Shown here: one piece after another, positions 48,262 through 57,226 of the stretch
Layout: every line of letters begins with the position of its first letter
How positions within the stretch are numbered: the first letter of the stretch is position 1
Assembly: GCF_003182475.1 (NCBI RefSeq)
Contig: NZ_QGTS01000017.1
Span: 31,200-95,199 of the forward strand
DNA length: 64,000 bases
Reading direction: 5' to 3'
Source of the DNA: Mangrovibacter plantisponsor
GTDB lineage: Bacteria; Pseudomonadota; Gammaproteobacteria; Enterobacterales; Enterobacteriaceae
The notes under the pieces: model-generated
Told to the model about the DNA's origin: nothing
Databases searched by the model: none
Seen by the model: only the letters and a program-made list of their open reading frames with translations
Position numbers and translations under genes: made by a program

Positions 48262-49173
48262 TTACAGGCAGTGACGGAAAGGTAATGCAGTCATAGCGCC
48301 TTTGGCAGTTGTTGCCAGGGCACCACAACGCTGAGCTGTCGCAATTAATGGTGCCAGTTGCGGCATGTTTTGTGGGAAGCCATCGCGTGCCAGCCCCCAC
48401 AGTAACCCGGCAACAAACGCATCACCGGCGCCAGTGGTATCAATGCTTTCCACAACCTGAGCCGGGTAATGCTGAACCGCTCCCCCAAAGCAGGCCATAA
48501 CGCCTGCCCGCCCCTGAGTCACCAACAACAACGGAATGTGGTAATGCGCAGCCAGCGCCTCCGGGCTCTCTGGCGCGCCAGGTGAAGCCATAATAAATGC
48601 CAGTTCCTCTTCGGAAAGCTTAACCACATCGGCCAGCGCCAATGCTTTGCCAAGGCATTCCCGCAATAAAACCGGGTCAGGCCACAAGTCTTCGCGAATG
48701 TTGGGATCAAAACTTACTCGCCCTCCCGCCTGGCGAATTTGTGCCATTGCCGCAAATGTTGTGCTGCGGCTGGGCTCAGCGGAAAGCGCAATGGAGCACA
48801 CGTGCAACCATTCATTTGCGGCCATCACCGGTAAATTATTCTGTGAAAGGAAAAGATCGGCACTGGGCCGGACCATGAAAGTGAACGTGCGCTCGCCCTG
48901 CTCATCGAGAGCAACCACAACTGTTGAGGTGCGTTGCTGTAGGTCGAATGTGAGGTACTGGGTATCAACTTGTTCTGCCTGCAGTGTTTGCGCCATAAAA
49001 TGACCAAACGGGTCATCACCCACCCGGCCAATGAAAGCACTTTTCCCTCCGAGCCTTGAGATACCCACCGCAACATTGGCAGGCGCGCCACCCGGGCATT
49101 GCAATAAACGGCCTGCTCCATCAGGCAGCAGGTCGACGACCGCATCGCCCAGCACCCATACTTTTCCAGACAT
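48262..49173 (-). CDS. scrK: Fructokinase ScrK
   Basis: 303-residue PfkB-family kinase that phosphorylates fructose released by ScrB. N-terminal signature CPGGAPANVAVGISRLGG and the C-terminal active-site DTTGAGDAFVAGLL with the catalytic aspartate. First gene of the scrKYAB(R) group, with its own ScrR operator upstream, and separated from scrY by 185 bp that contains another promoter region. Confidence 0.96.
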   Translation of the reverse strand: MSGKVWVLGDAVVDLLPDGAGRLLQCPGGAPANVAVGISRLGGKSAFIGRVGDDPFGHFMAQTLQAEQVDTQYLTFDLQQRTSTVVVALDEQGERTFTFMVRPSADLFLSQNNLPVMAANEWLHVCSIALSAEPSRSTTFAAMAQIRQAGGRVSFDPNIREDLWPDPVLLRECLGKALALADVVKLSEEELAFIMASPGAPESPEALAAHYHIPLLLVTQGRAGVMACFGGAVQHYPAQVVESIDTTGAGDAFVAGLLWGLARDGFPQNMPQLAPLIATAQRCGALATTAKGAMTALPFRHCL

Positions 49174-49210
49174 GTTTTATCCTCATAAATTGTGCTGGCT
49201 AAACATTAAA

Positions 49211-49224
49211 TTAAACCGGTTTAG
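49211..49224. promoter_or_regulatory. ScrR operator before scrK
   Basis: TTAAACCGGTTTAG, matching the scrY-proximal operator in 13 of 14 bases, 38 bp upstream of scrK. An additional half-site GCTAAAC is at 49198-49204. Confidence 0.82.
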
Positions 49225-49358
49225 CAAATCAATTCATTTTTAGCGAAGCCTGCCTGGCAAAAAATTTATGAGTTAGCTGAATGCTGAGGTTATCTGAAGT
49301 AGAAGAAAAACAGTAAGCAGCGAGGCGGGCTATTCACACGCCCGCCAAAGAATGAAGA

Positions 49359-50939
49359 TTACCGAATGGTGTCGTAAATTTGCTCATGAATATCTGACCA
49401 CTTAACAGCACCACCTGCGCCAGATCTTTCGCGCTGCAGTGCCTGAAGCCAGGCCTGATGCTCCTGTTCAACAACATCATTTTGCCAGCAGAAGGTTTCC
49501 AGGAAGGTTTTACGCATAGAGGTTAGTGATTCCCCTCGCGCCATTGCATCACTGATGGTGCTAATCATCCGGCGGCAAGGTTCCGGTTCATCCATCTGGG
49601 AACGAAAGTTAATTAACAGTTCCAGCATGTCACGCTGGTCTTTTGCCAGTGGTTGCTCAGCCCATGAAGCCTGCCAGGTCATACCGCCTTCAAGGAACTG
49701 CCGCACCACTTTGCGGTCACCGCGCACAATTGCCGAACGAAAGTTTTCCGGGGTCCAGTCTATACCCTGGTGTTTTAGCTCCAGGCGCGGGCCGGTGACA
49801 TCGCCAGAAGGGGCATTTTTCATAAATCCTACATAACGTTCGCCCATCAGCTTGCCGTCGTTCTGGTTATCACGATTAAGATGGGTAAGCAGAAAAATAC
49901 CCACACCGAGTATTGCCACCAGAGCTACGCCCACAGCAGACCACAACACAGTCGCCAGCAAATTGACCGGTTCAGATGCCACATCCGGAGCTTTGTATTG
50001 TTCTTTTTGCAGGCTGTCCTGCACCGCACCGGTATCAGTACCGTTTTTTTGGAAGAACTGCCCAAGCTCTGCCGGGTCGGCATGCTGAAAAGCTGAAGGG
50101 TCAACTTTAGTGCGGCCTTCCCGGTATGCTTTCTGTACCGGTTCAGTGATTTCGCCGACATAATTTTCCAGCAAGGCAAGCTGGACAGCAGACAAAGGCT
50201 GGCGGGCAACTACCTGGTTGCGCATCAGGCGGATTTCATCAAGAAATGCCTGCAATGTTTTGCGCTGGTCCACCAAAAACCCCTGGGAGGACGCATTAAA
50301 AACCGGGGCATAAAACCGGTTGAATTCCCGTTTATCCACCAGCACTGACGCCAGTTCGCTGAACATCAGGCCACTGATAATGTCACCTTTATCGCCCTGT
50401 GACTGGCTGCGTTTCACGGCACTTACACCCAGTAAAGTCGTCAGGTGCGTGGAGAGTTTAGCTTTGTCCGGCCAGGCTCGGCTGATGAGCTGGCGCAACA
50501 TCAGTTCCACAGCACGAATCTGCGCTTTTCCCTGAAACTGGGTTTCTGCGTCGCTGGCAGGCAAGGACGCGGTCCATTTCAATGCGGGCTGTTTCTCGCG
50601 CATTTTCTCCAGCCAGGAAACATAACGCAGAGCGGCAATAACCTGGTGTGGCGTGGCCGATTGCGCACTTTCATTGGTGGGTACCAACTGCTGGAAGTGA
50701 CGCAGCAGTAGTGTGAACTGTGACATCCCGGCATCGTTAAGCTTCAGGCGCTTACCGATTTCCGCCCAACTGCCCAGGCTGGCGCGGGCCTGTTCAAGCT
50801 GTTCGAAGAACCATTCAGGGCCACTCCCCGCCAATGGCTTGTAATTCAGCAAAGCGAGGATTTGCACCGACGCTTCGTCAGAGATTGCCAGGCAGTGAGC
50901 CAGTGTGTCTTTCAGCGCTTGCGGGGATGGGGTTGTCAT
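49359..50939 (-). CDS. Single-span membrane protein resembling the STY4199 family
   Basis: 526 residues. A large N-terminal helical domain (residues 1-320) is followed by one strong transmembrane helix (about 327-352) and a C-terminal domain with an ankyrin-like segment (FRSAIVRGDRKVVRQFLEGGMTW). I associate it from memory with the enterobacterial 'STY4199 family HEPN domain-containing' proteins; an RN pair is visible at 240-241, but I do not find the His needed for a catalytic HEPN R-x4-6-H motif. ATG 50939 has AAGGA at good spacing. No operon partner. Function unknown; a membrane-anchored sensor or defence role is possible but not shown. Confidence 0.7.
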   Translation of the reverse strand: MTTPSPQALKDTLAHCLAISDEASVQILALLNYKPLAGSGPEWFFEQLEQARASLGSWAEIGKRLKLNDAGMSQFTLLLRHFQQLVPTNESAQSATPHQVIAALRYVSWLEKMREKQPALKWTASLPASDAETQFQGKAQIRAVELMLRQLISRAWPDKAKLSTHLTTLLGVSAVKRSQSQGDKGDIISGLMFSELASVLVDKREFNRFYAPVFNASSQGFLVDQRKTLQAFLDEIRLMRNQVVARQPLSAVQLALLENYVGEITEPVQKAYREGRTKVDPSAFQHADPAELGQFFQKNGTDTGAVQDSLQKEQYKAPDVASEPVNLLATVLWSAVGVALVAILGVGIFLLTHLNRDNQNDGKLMGERYVGFMKNAPSGDVTGPRLELKHQGIDWTPENFRSAIVRGDRKVVRQFLEGGMTWQASWAEQPLAKDQRDMLELLINFRSQMDEPEPCRRMISTISDAMARGESLTSMRKTFLETFCWQNDVVEQEHQAWLQALQRERSGAGGAVKWSDIHEQIYDTIR

Positions 50940-51151
50940 AATCGTCCTTAGTGTAAAACCGTGGCCCAAGACAGGCTTAAATAATAGTTATCGGTATTTA
51001 TTCAGGTTTATTCAGCGTCAAACGGAAAAACTGTGGGGTCAGGAACACTATTTGCGACAAGTAAAACGGCGCGGTGTTGAAATCGCGCCAGAAACATGGG
51101 AGAAGAAAGTTAATGTATTCCACAAATCTTCTGGGAAAAGGCACATTTGCT

Positions 51152-51703
51152 ATGCCGGGCTCGTATCCTGACACGCTGGTTCTCACAACTCCCCGGCTGG
51201 TAATGCGGCAACTCAGTGCTGCCGACTGGCCATTTTACTTGTCCCTGCAATCTAACCCGGCAGTCATGAAATTTATTAGCGATCCCCGGAATGAAGAGGC
51301 TGCCCGGGCTGGTTTTGACACCCGCTTGCCACACTGGCAACCGGGAAGCCAGCACTGGTTGTGCCTTGTTATTATGCAGCGCGCCTCAGGTGTACCTGTT
51401 GGGCTGACTGGTTTTTTACCTGACGGAAACGCACAGGCTGAAGTAGGTTTTATGCTCAGCCCGGACTGGCACAGGCAGGGTTATGGCTATGAATCGCTCC
51501 AGGCGGTGGTGAAATACGGGTTTACCACCCTCGGGTTACATAAGTTAACCGCAACGGTTACCGCGGGTAATCAGGGGAGCCGGGCGTTGTTAGAAAAGGC
51601 AGGTTTTTGCCTGGAAGGAACACGGCGGGAAAGTTACTGGCTGGGTGGAGAATGGCGTGATGACTGGCTGTTTGGGTTGCTGGCGCGGGAGGCCGCCCTC
51701 TGA
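51152..51703 (+). CDS. GNAT-family N-acetyltransferase (RimJ/RimL-like)
   Basis: 183 residues from ATG 51152. RimL-type hallmarks are LTTPRLVMRQLSAADWPFYLSL at the start, EVGFMLSPDWHRQGYGYESL for acetyl-CoA, and NQGSRALLEKAGFCLEGTRRESYWLGGEWRDDWLF near the end. Family members begin close to the TPRL motif, so I prefer 51152 (AAAAGG ten bases upstream) over ATG 51113, which has a purine-rich upstream sequence and would add 13 residues. Acceptor unknown. Confidence 0.84.
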   Translation: MPGSYPDTLVLTTPRLVMRQLSAADWPFYLSLQSNPAVMKFISDPRNEEAARAGFDTRLPHWQPGSQHWLCLVIMQRASGVPVGLTGFLPDGNAQAEVGFMLSPDWHRQGYGYESLQAVVKYGFTTLGLHKLTATVTAGNQGSRALLEKAGFCLEGTRRESYWLGGEWRDDWLFGLLAREAAL

Positions 51704-51731
51704 GTATTTTGCCAGAGGGCAACACCCTGAA

Positions 51732-52490
51732 TTACAGGAACATGCCGCCAGATACTTCAACACGCTGCGCTGTCATCCAGGCCAGAGAGTCGCTCAATAA
51801 AGCAACAATGGCATCACCGATATCATCTGGCAAACCCACCCGGCCCAGAGCCGTCTGGCTGGCAATAAACTGGTTCATATTGCTGTTATCACGCACATTA
51901 CCACCTTCAAAGTCGGTTTCAATCGCACCGGGGGCAATGCAGTTAACACGAATACGACGCGGCCCCAGCTCTTTTGCCATATAGCGGGTCAGCACTTCTA
52001 TCCCGCCTTTCATGGTGGCATAAGCGGAATAACCCGGTACGGAAAAACGCGCCAGCCCACTGGAAACATTCAGAATAGCGCCACCATCGCGAATAACAGG
52101 TAACAGCGCCTGGCTCAGGAAAAATGGCCCTTTCAAATGGAGTGCCATCAACCCATCAAAAACAGCCTCAGTAAACTCGCCAAAAGGCGCACTGCTGCCA
52201 GTTCCGGCATTGTTGATTAAATAATCAATCTGTGAGCACTGCCATTGTGAATGCAGTGCCTCTGTCAGGGTTTCCACAAAGGCAGGGAATTGAGAACTTT
52301 GGCCAACATCTAACTGAATATCTTTAACTTTGACGCCTTTTTCGGCTATCTCCCGCAAAGTTTCCTCTGCCGCCTGTTGGTTGCTATGCCAGGTAAAAAT
52401 AATATCAATTCCGGCACTGGCAAGCTTCAGCGCAGCATTTTTCCCCAGCCCACGGCTCCCGCCAGTTATCAAAGCAATACGTTGTGTCAT
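51732..52490 (-). CDS. SDR-family oxidoreductase
   Basis: 252-residue classical SDR. TGGSRGLG at 9-16, NNAG at 93-96, catalytic Ser about 144 (VSSGLA), Tyr157 and Lys161 (YATMK), and the APGAIETDFEGG segment after the active site. GAGGT precedes twin ATGs at 52493 and 52490. Divergent from the RcdB-like LysR gene (119 bp), a layout that suggests control by it. Substrate unknown. Confidence 0.87.
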   Translation of the reverse strand: MTQRIALITGGSRGLGKNAALKLASAGIDIIFTWHSNQQAAEETLREIAEKGVKVKDIQLDVGQSSQFPAFVETLTEALHSQWQCSQIDYLINNAGTGSSAPFGEFTEAVFDGLMALHLKGPFFLSQALLPVIRDGGAILNVSSGLARFSVPGYSAYATMKGGIEVLTRYMAKELGPRRIRVNCIAPGAIETDFEGGNVRDNSNMNQFIASQTALGRVGLPDDIGDAIVALLSDSLAWMTAQRVEVSGGMFL

Positions 52491-52609
52491 CATAAACCTC
52501 ATCTTTGTCTGTTGTGTTGTCGAAATACAGCTTATTAGCTGCTATAAAAACAATAAATGTAACGAAATACACATCACTGTTTCACTCATGACAACAATAG
52601 AGCAAAAAC

Positions 52610-53515
52610 ATGGATAAAATTCACGCAATGCAATTGTTCCTGCGGGTTGCGGAACTCGAGAGTTTTACCCGTGCCGCAGACACGCTGGGTTTGCCCAAAG
52701 GTAGCGTGTCCCGCCAGATTCAGGCGCTGGAAAATCAACTGGGCACCCAGCTGCTGCACCGCACAACACGCCGTGTCAGCCTTACCCAGGACGGCATGGT
52801 TTATTACGAACGTTGCCGGGATGTTCTGGCGAACCTTGATGAAATGGATGGCATGTTTCAGCATGACCCGCGCAGTATTAGCGGGCGCTTGCGCGTAGAT
52901 TTGCCCGTAGATATCGCCAGTAAAGTGGTGATTCCCCGCCTGCCGGTATTTTTACAACAATACCCCGGTATTGAGCTGGAGCTCAGCAGCAGCGACCGCC
53001 TGGTGGATGTCATTCGTGAAGGGTTCGATTGCGTGTTACGGGTTGGCGGGCTAAAGGATTCAGGGCTGGTTGCGCGCCCACTGGGAAAAATGGTGGTTGT
53101 TAACTGTGCCAGCCCGGATTACCTGGCACGTTTTGGCTACCCTTCAACGCTTGAAGACTTGAGCAACCATGCATTAATTCATTACACAGTGAATCTGGGC
53201 ACACGCCCCACAGGGTTTGAATACGTTGACGACAAGCAGTCACATCAGGTCAAGACGGGCGGTATTCTGACGGTAAACAGCACCCAGGCATATAAAGATG
53301 CCTGCCTGGCGGGTCTGGGCATCATTCAGGTTCCGCGCGTAGGAGTAAGAGAGTTTTTACGCCAGGGGAAATTAATTGAGATTCTTCCACAGTACCGGGC
53401 AGACCCCATGCCTGTATCCCTGATTTACCCGCACCGGCGCAACCTTTCACGCCGGGTACACTTGTTTATGAACTGGTTAAGCGAAGTTGTGAAACGTTAT
53501 CTGGAACAGCCCTGA
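52610..53515 (+). CDS. rcdB: LysR-family regulator RcdB (YhjC)-like
   Basis: 301 residues starting MDKIHAMQLFLRVAELESF, as in E. coli YhjC/RcdB, with a conserved HTH (TLGLPKGSVSRQIQALENQLG) and effector domain. In E. coli RcdB activates csgD. Here its divergent partner is an SDR gene, so local control is also possible. Orthology rests on sequence similarity plus position before yhjD-yhjE; divergence in the effector domain is considerable (for example residues 190-220), so function may differ. Confidence 0.82.
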   Translation: MDKIHAMQLFLRVAELESFTRAADTLGLPKGSVSRQIQALENQLGTQLLHRTTRRVSLTQDGMVYYERCRDVLANLDEMDGMFQHDPRSISGRLRVDLPVDIASKVVIPRLPVFLQQYPGIELELSSSDRLVDVIREGFDCVLRVGGLKDSGLVARPLGKMVVVNCASPDYLARFGYPSTLEDLSNHALIHYTVNLGTRPTGFEYVDDKQSHQVKTGGILTVNSTQAYKDACLAGLGIIQVPRVGVREFLRQGKLIEILPQYRADPMPVSLIYPHRRNLSRRVHLFMNWLSEVVKRYLEQP

Positions 53516-53583
53516 GCTATACTACAACCAATGAGCCCGACCGGCAGGGCTCACGCATTCAGCTATTAATTGAAGGGAAACAC

Positions 53584-54573
53584 ATGTCTGTACCGGAAAA
53601 CCGCCCAAATACCGGCGACTCATCTCAGCAATCATCCTCCACCCGCGCGGCGAACGGCGCGGTAGATAAAGCGATGTCGGCAGTAAACCAGGCAAGCCGT
53701 AACCCGGTGGTGGCACACTTACTGCGCGCGGCAGAGCGTTTTAATGACCGTATGGGCAACCAGTTTGGCGCTGCCATTACCTACTTTTCATTTTTATCAC
53801 TGATTCCGGTATTAATGGTGTCGTTTGCTGTTGCCGGGTATGTACTGGCTTCACACCCCACACTGCTGGAGGATATTTTTACCCGCATCCTCAATAATGT
53901 CAGTGATCCCACCCTGGCAAGTACACTGAAAAGCACTATCAACACCGCCGTACAACAGCGCACAACCGTGGGCCTGGTTGGGTTGTTGATTGCGCTTTAT
54001 TCCGGAATCAACTGGATGGGCAACCTGAGGGAAGCGGTAAGGGCTCAGTCACGGGATGTCTGGGAACGTAATCCTCAGGACAAAGAAAAAATTTGGGTGA
54101 AATATTTACGCGACTTCACGGCACTGACAGGGTTGATTATTGCTCTGGTGGTCACGCTGTTTATTACCTCTGTTGCCGGCTCGGCCCAAACGCTGATCAT
54201 TCGCCTGCTGCACCTGGATGCACTGACCTGGCTGAAACCCGCCTGGCACATGATTGGGCTGGCTATTTCAATTTTCGCCAACTACTTGTTATTTTTCTGG
54301 ATATTCTGGCGATTACCCCGCCACCGCCCACGCCGTAAGGCGTTAATTCGCGGTACCCTCATCGCCGCGGTCGGTTTTGAAGTGCTGAAGATTATTATGA
54401 CCTATACCTTGCCGAAACTGGTCAGTTCGCCTTCCGGTGCAGCCTTTGGCTCCGTGCTGGGTTTAATGGCGTTCTTTTACTTCTTTGCCCGCCTTACGCT
54501 GTTCTGTGCCGCATGGATAGCCACAGCACAATACAAAGATGATCCTCAAATGCCAGGCAAATCACGAAATTAA
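53584..54573 (+). CDS. yhjD: Inner membrane protein YhjD (YihY/BrkB family)
   Basis: 329 residues (E. coli 337). About six hydrophobic helices after a Ser/Ala-rich soluble N-terminus; RFNDRMGNQFGAAITYFSFLSLIPVLMVSFAVAGY is the BrkB signature region. In E. coli suppressor mutations in yhjD allow growth without Kdo-modified lipid A, which led to a proposed lipid IVA transport role. GAAGGG precedes the ATG. Confidence 0.93.
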   Translation: MSVPENRPNTGDSSQQSSSTRAANGAVDKAMSAVNQASRNPVVAHLLRAAERFNDRMGNQFGAAITYFSFLSLIPVLMVSFAVAGYVLASHPTLLEDIFTRILNNVSDPTLASTLKSTINTAVQQRTTVGLVGLLIALYSGINWMGNLREAVRAQSRDVWERNPQDKEKIWVKYLRDFTALTGLIIALVVTLFITSVAGSAQTLIIRLLHLDALTWLKPAWHMIGLAISIFANYLLFFWIFWRLPRHRPRRKALIRGTLIAAVGFEVLKIIMTYTLPKLVSSPSGAAFGSVLGLMAFFYFFARLTLFCAAWIATAQYKDDPQMPGKSRN

Positions 54574-54843
54574 TGCTGCCTTTCCCGCCATTTTTAGCAA
54601 TAAATGGCGGAATGACAGATAAATAGCATATAACACCAGTCCGTAACTTTTATTTAACCAAAATCCAGTTTTTTATTCTATTTTTTACAAATTGAAAAGC
54701 ATGTAACATAAGTTTTCTTCCCAGCATAAACATTATCCACTTTTCGCCTGTTTTTTCACCAGCAGAGCTACCTTTGCGCCGTTGAAATGTCACTTTTGCT
54801 GTGCCTAATATTGCTGTCCACACGTCGTAAATAAGAAAAAATT
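54574..54843. other. yhjD/yhjE intergenic region
   Basis: 270 bp of AT-rich sequence before yhjE. An imperfect stem (GCCATTTTTAGCAATAAATGGC) just after yhjD (54589-54610) may end its transcript. The yhjE promoter must lie here but was not resolved. Confidence 0.4.
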
Positions 54844-56169
54844 ATGCAAGCTTCCGTCACAACAACTATCGATACTGAAAGTCAGGAGACTCCGGTTAAC
54901 TCACGCGGCAAAGTGGTAATTGCATCACTTATTGGCACTGCAATCGAATTTTTTGATTTCTATATTTATGCCACCGCAGCCGTTATTGTCTTCCCACATA
55001 TCTTCTTTCCGCAGGGCGACCCAACCGCGGCAACACTGCAATCACTGGCAACCTTTGCTATTGCGTTTATTGCCCGCCCTATTGGTTCCGCACTGTTTGG
55101 CCACTTTGGTGACCGTGTTGGCCGTAAAGCAACGCTGGTTGCATCGCTACTGACTATGGGTATTTCTACTGTGCTCATTGGCCTGTTGCCCAGCTATGCC
55201 AGCATTGGCGTGATGGCACCGCTGCTGCTTGCTTTAGCGCGCTTTGGGCAAGGCCTGGGGCTCGGTGGTGAATGGGGTGGAGCCGCACTACTGGCGACAG
55301 AAAACGCACCGGCGAAAAAACGTGCACTTTATGGTTCTTTCCCCCAGTTAGGTGCGCCAATTGGCTTCTTTTTTGCCAACGGCACTTTCCTGCTGCTTTC
55401 CTGGTTGCTCACCAATGAGCAATTTATGGCGTGGGGCTGGCGTATTCCGTTTATCTTCTCGGCTGTACTGGTGCTGATTGGCCTGTATGTGCGTGTTTCA
55501 TTGCATGAAACGCCAGTATTCACAAAAATTGCCAAGGCCGGGAAACAAGTGAAAGTGCCGCTGGGGCGCCTGTTGAGCAAACACCTCAAGGCGACGATTC
55601 TTGGCACGTTCATCATGCTGGCAACCTACACGCTGTTTTACATCATGACAGTGTATTCAATGACATTCAGCACTTCGCCAGTGCCTGCAGGACTTGGCTT
55701 CCCACGCAATGACGTGTTGTGGATGCTGATGATGGCGGTAATTGGTTTCGGGCTGATGATTCCTGTTGCCGGGATCATTGCAGATAAATACGGGCGCCGG
55801 AACAGCATGATTGTCATAACCAGCCTGATCATTCTGTTTGCGCTGTTTGTATTCCCGAAACTTCTGGGCTCTGGCAACGAATCACTGGTAATGCTGTATT
55901 TGTTCCTTGGGCTGAGCCTGATGGGGTTAACTTTTGGGCCGATGGGGGCATTACTGCCTGAGCTGTTTCCAACAGAAGTACGTTATACCGGGGCATCTTT
56001 CTCCTATAACGTTTCTTCTATTCTTGGCGCATCGGTAGCACCTTATATTGCCACCTGGTTACAGGCTAACTATGGTTTGTTGTATGTCGGTTTCTACCTG
56101 GCGACCATGGCCGTTCTGACACTGATTGCACTGCTCCTCACCAAAGAAACTCGTCACCAGTCACTCTGA
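54844..56169 (+). CDS. yhjE: MFS metabolite:H+ symporter YhjE
   Basis: 441 residues (E. coli 440), 12 hydrophobic helices, member of the metabolite:H+ symporter group (ShiA/ProP-like). The motif GHFGDRVGRKATLV between helices 2 and 3 and AFIARPIGSALFGHFGD are typical. Natural substrate not established. No strong ribosome-binding site. Convergent with pdeH; yhjG, which follows in E. coli, is missing. Confidence 0.94.
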   Translation: MQASVTTTIDTESQETPVNSRGKVVIASLIGTAIEFFDFYIYATAAVIVFPHIFFPQGDPTAATLQSLATFAIAFIARPIGSALFGHFGDRVGRKATLVASLLTMGISTVLIGLLPSYASIGVMAPLLLALARFGQGLGLGGEWGGAALLATENAPAKKRALYGSFPQLGAPIGFFFANGTFLLLSWLLTNEQFMAWGWRIPFIFSAVLVLIGLYVRVSLHETPVFTKIAKAGKQVKVPLGRLLSKHLKATILGTFIMLATYTLFYIMTVYSMTFSTSPVPAGLGFPRNDVLWMLMMAVIGFGLMIPVAGIIADKYGRRNSMIVITSLIILFALFVFPKLLGSGNESLVMLYLFLGLSLMGLTFGPMGALLPELFPTEVRYTGASFSYNVSSILGASVAPYIATWLQANYGLLYVGFYLATMAVLTLIALLLTKETRHQSL

Positions 56170-56185
56170 TAAATAAGCTGGCTAA

Positions 56186-56214
56186 CAGCCGCAGCAAGCT
56201 TCACGCTGCGGCTG
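56186..56214. terminator. Hairpin between yhjE and pdeH
   Basis: CAGCCGCAGC (56186-56195) pairs perfectly with GCTGCGGCTG (56205-56214), with a 9-nt loop, between convergent genes. No T run on either strand, so termination efficiency is uncertain. Confidence 0.6.
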
Positions 56215-56216
56215 AA

Positions 56217-56990
56217 TCAGACCAGCTGTAGTAAAACATGTTCCAGGTTATTGAAAGGTTGAGGCCGGGAAAGGAAATAGCCTTGCGCGGCCATCGCCGG
56301 AGAAGCCTGTACTGCCCGCCACTCCTCTGCTGTTTCCACGCCTTCAACAATCACACCATTACAATAACGATTCATCAGTTGCAGTAAGAGGGTGAACAGA
56401 TTGCGCCCTTCAGCTGTTTTGCGCAGCATAATGAACAGCTCACGCGCCACTTTAATGTAGTCGTAACGCACTTCACTGAGCGAAGAGAAGTTTGCCATGC
56501 CCGTGCCAAAATCATCCAGCCACAGAGGGCCAAACTCCGGCATACCGGCCAGAGAGGCATTGCTGGGTAAACGAATATGTTCGACCAGCTCAAAGCGAAT
56601 CCACGGCAGGCGAGCGATACGCGCCAGCATAGCGGGCTCCTGGCGAATAGCCAGCAAGGTTGGCCCGTCGATGTTAACTGAAGCCAGAATATTAAATCGC
56701 AGGAAAAGGCTCTCCAGATGTTCCAACAGGCTGAGCTGTTCCCGCACGACTTCAACTCGTTGTGCTGTGGTAATTGCAGCAAAATAGTGATCCGGCGGCA
56801 CACGCCTTGATGCATCTTCCCGGTCAGTGATTGCCGTTAACATTTCGACCGCCATCAACCTCCCGGAAGTCCGGTAGATCGGCTGAAAAGTGTAAGCACG
56901 TTCACACGCCGACCACAAGCGTTGAGCCTGTCCGCTTTCTATATTCGCTTCAGGCGTATACAGCCGGTGGGTGATTTGCTTTAAATTCAT
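56217..56990 (-). CDS. pdeH: Cyclic di-GMP phosphodiesterase PdeH (YhjH)
   Basis: 257-residue stand-alone EAL-domain enzyme (E. coli 255) that degrades c-di-GMP and so keeps flagella turning by starving the YcgR brake. Catalytic-site motifs are EMLT (the EAL position), VNIDG, ELVEH, LDDFGTGMANF and EGVET, all matching E. coli PdeH. ATG 56990 fits the family length; ATG 57002 is an alternative. A near-perfect FliA promoter lies 53 bp upstream, making it a flagellar class 3 gene. Confidence 0.95.
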   Translation of the reverse strand: MNLKQITHRLYTPEANIESGQAQRLWSACERAYTFQPIYRTSGRLMAVEMLTAITDREDASRRVPPDHYFAAITTAQRVEVVREQLSLLEHLESLFLRFNILASVNIDGPTLLAIRQEPAMLARIARLPWIRFELVEHIRLPSNASLAGMPEFGPLWLDDFGTGMANFSSLSEVRYDYIKVARELFIMLRKTAEGRNLFTLLLQLMNRYCNGVIVEGVETAEEWRAVQASPAMAAQGYFLSRPQPFNNLEHVLLQLV

Positions 56991-57042
56991 TGTTAATGAC
57001 ATCCTGTATAGACGAGTATAAAGGCAGAGCCTTGTCACTCGG

Positions 57043-57069
57043 TTATCGGCGGAGCGCGGGATAACTTTA
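57043..57069 (-). promoter_or_regulatory. Sigma-28 (FliA) promoter of pdeH
   Basis: On the minus strand TAAAGTTA (57069-57062), an 11-bp spacer and GCCGATAA (57050-57043). The flagellar sigma-28 consensus is TAAAGTTT-N11-GCCGATAA, so only one of sixteen bases differs and the spacer is exact. Transcription would start near 57036. Confidence 0.92.
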
Positions 57070-57152
57070 CGCGCGTTTTCCAGGCAAGTGACGCAGGGCA
57101 CGCATGCGCGGTAGCCCCAATACTGTGCGATGTCAAATTTTTATCGAAACGT

Positions 57153-57164
57153 CGTTTTAAAACG
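57153..57164. promoter_or_regulatory. Palindrome before kdgK
   Basis: CGTTTTAAAACG, a perfect 12-bp palindrome 62 bp upstream of kdgK, flanked by GAAACGT and ACGTTTG. It could be an operator (KdgR-like or Cra-like), but it does not clearly match either consensus. Confidence 0.4.
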
Positions 57165-57226
57165 TTTGACTGATTTTCAATCGGGCCGCACACTAAAGGC
57201 AGTCCCTCCAATCAGGTTCCAGAATT

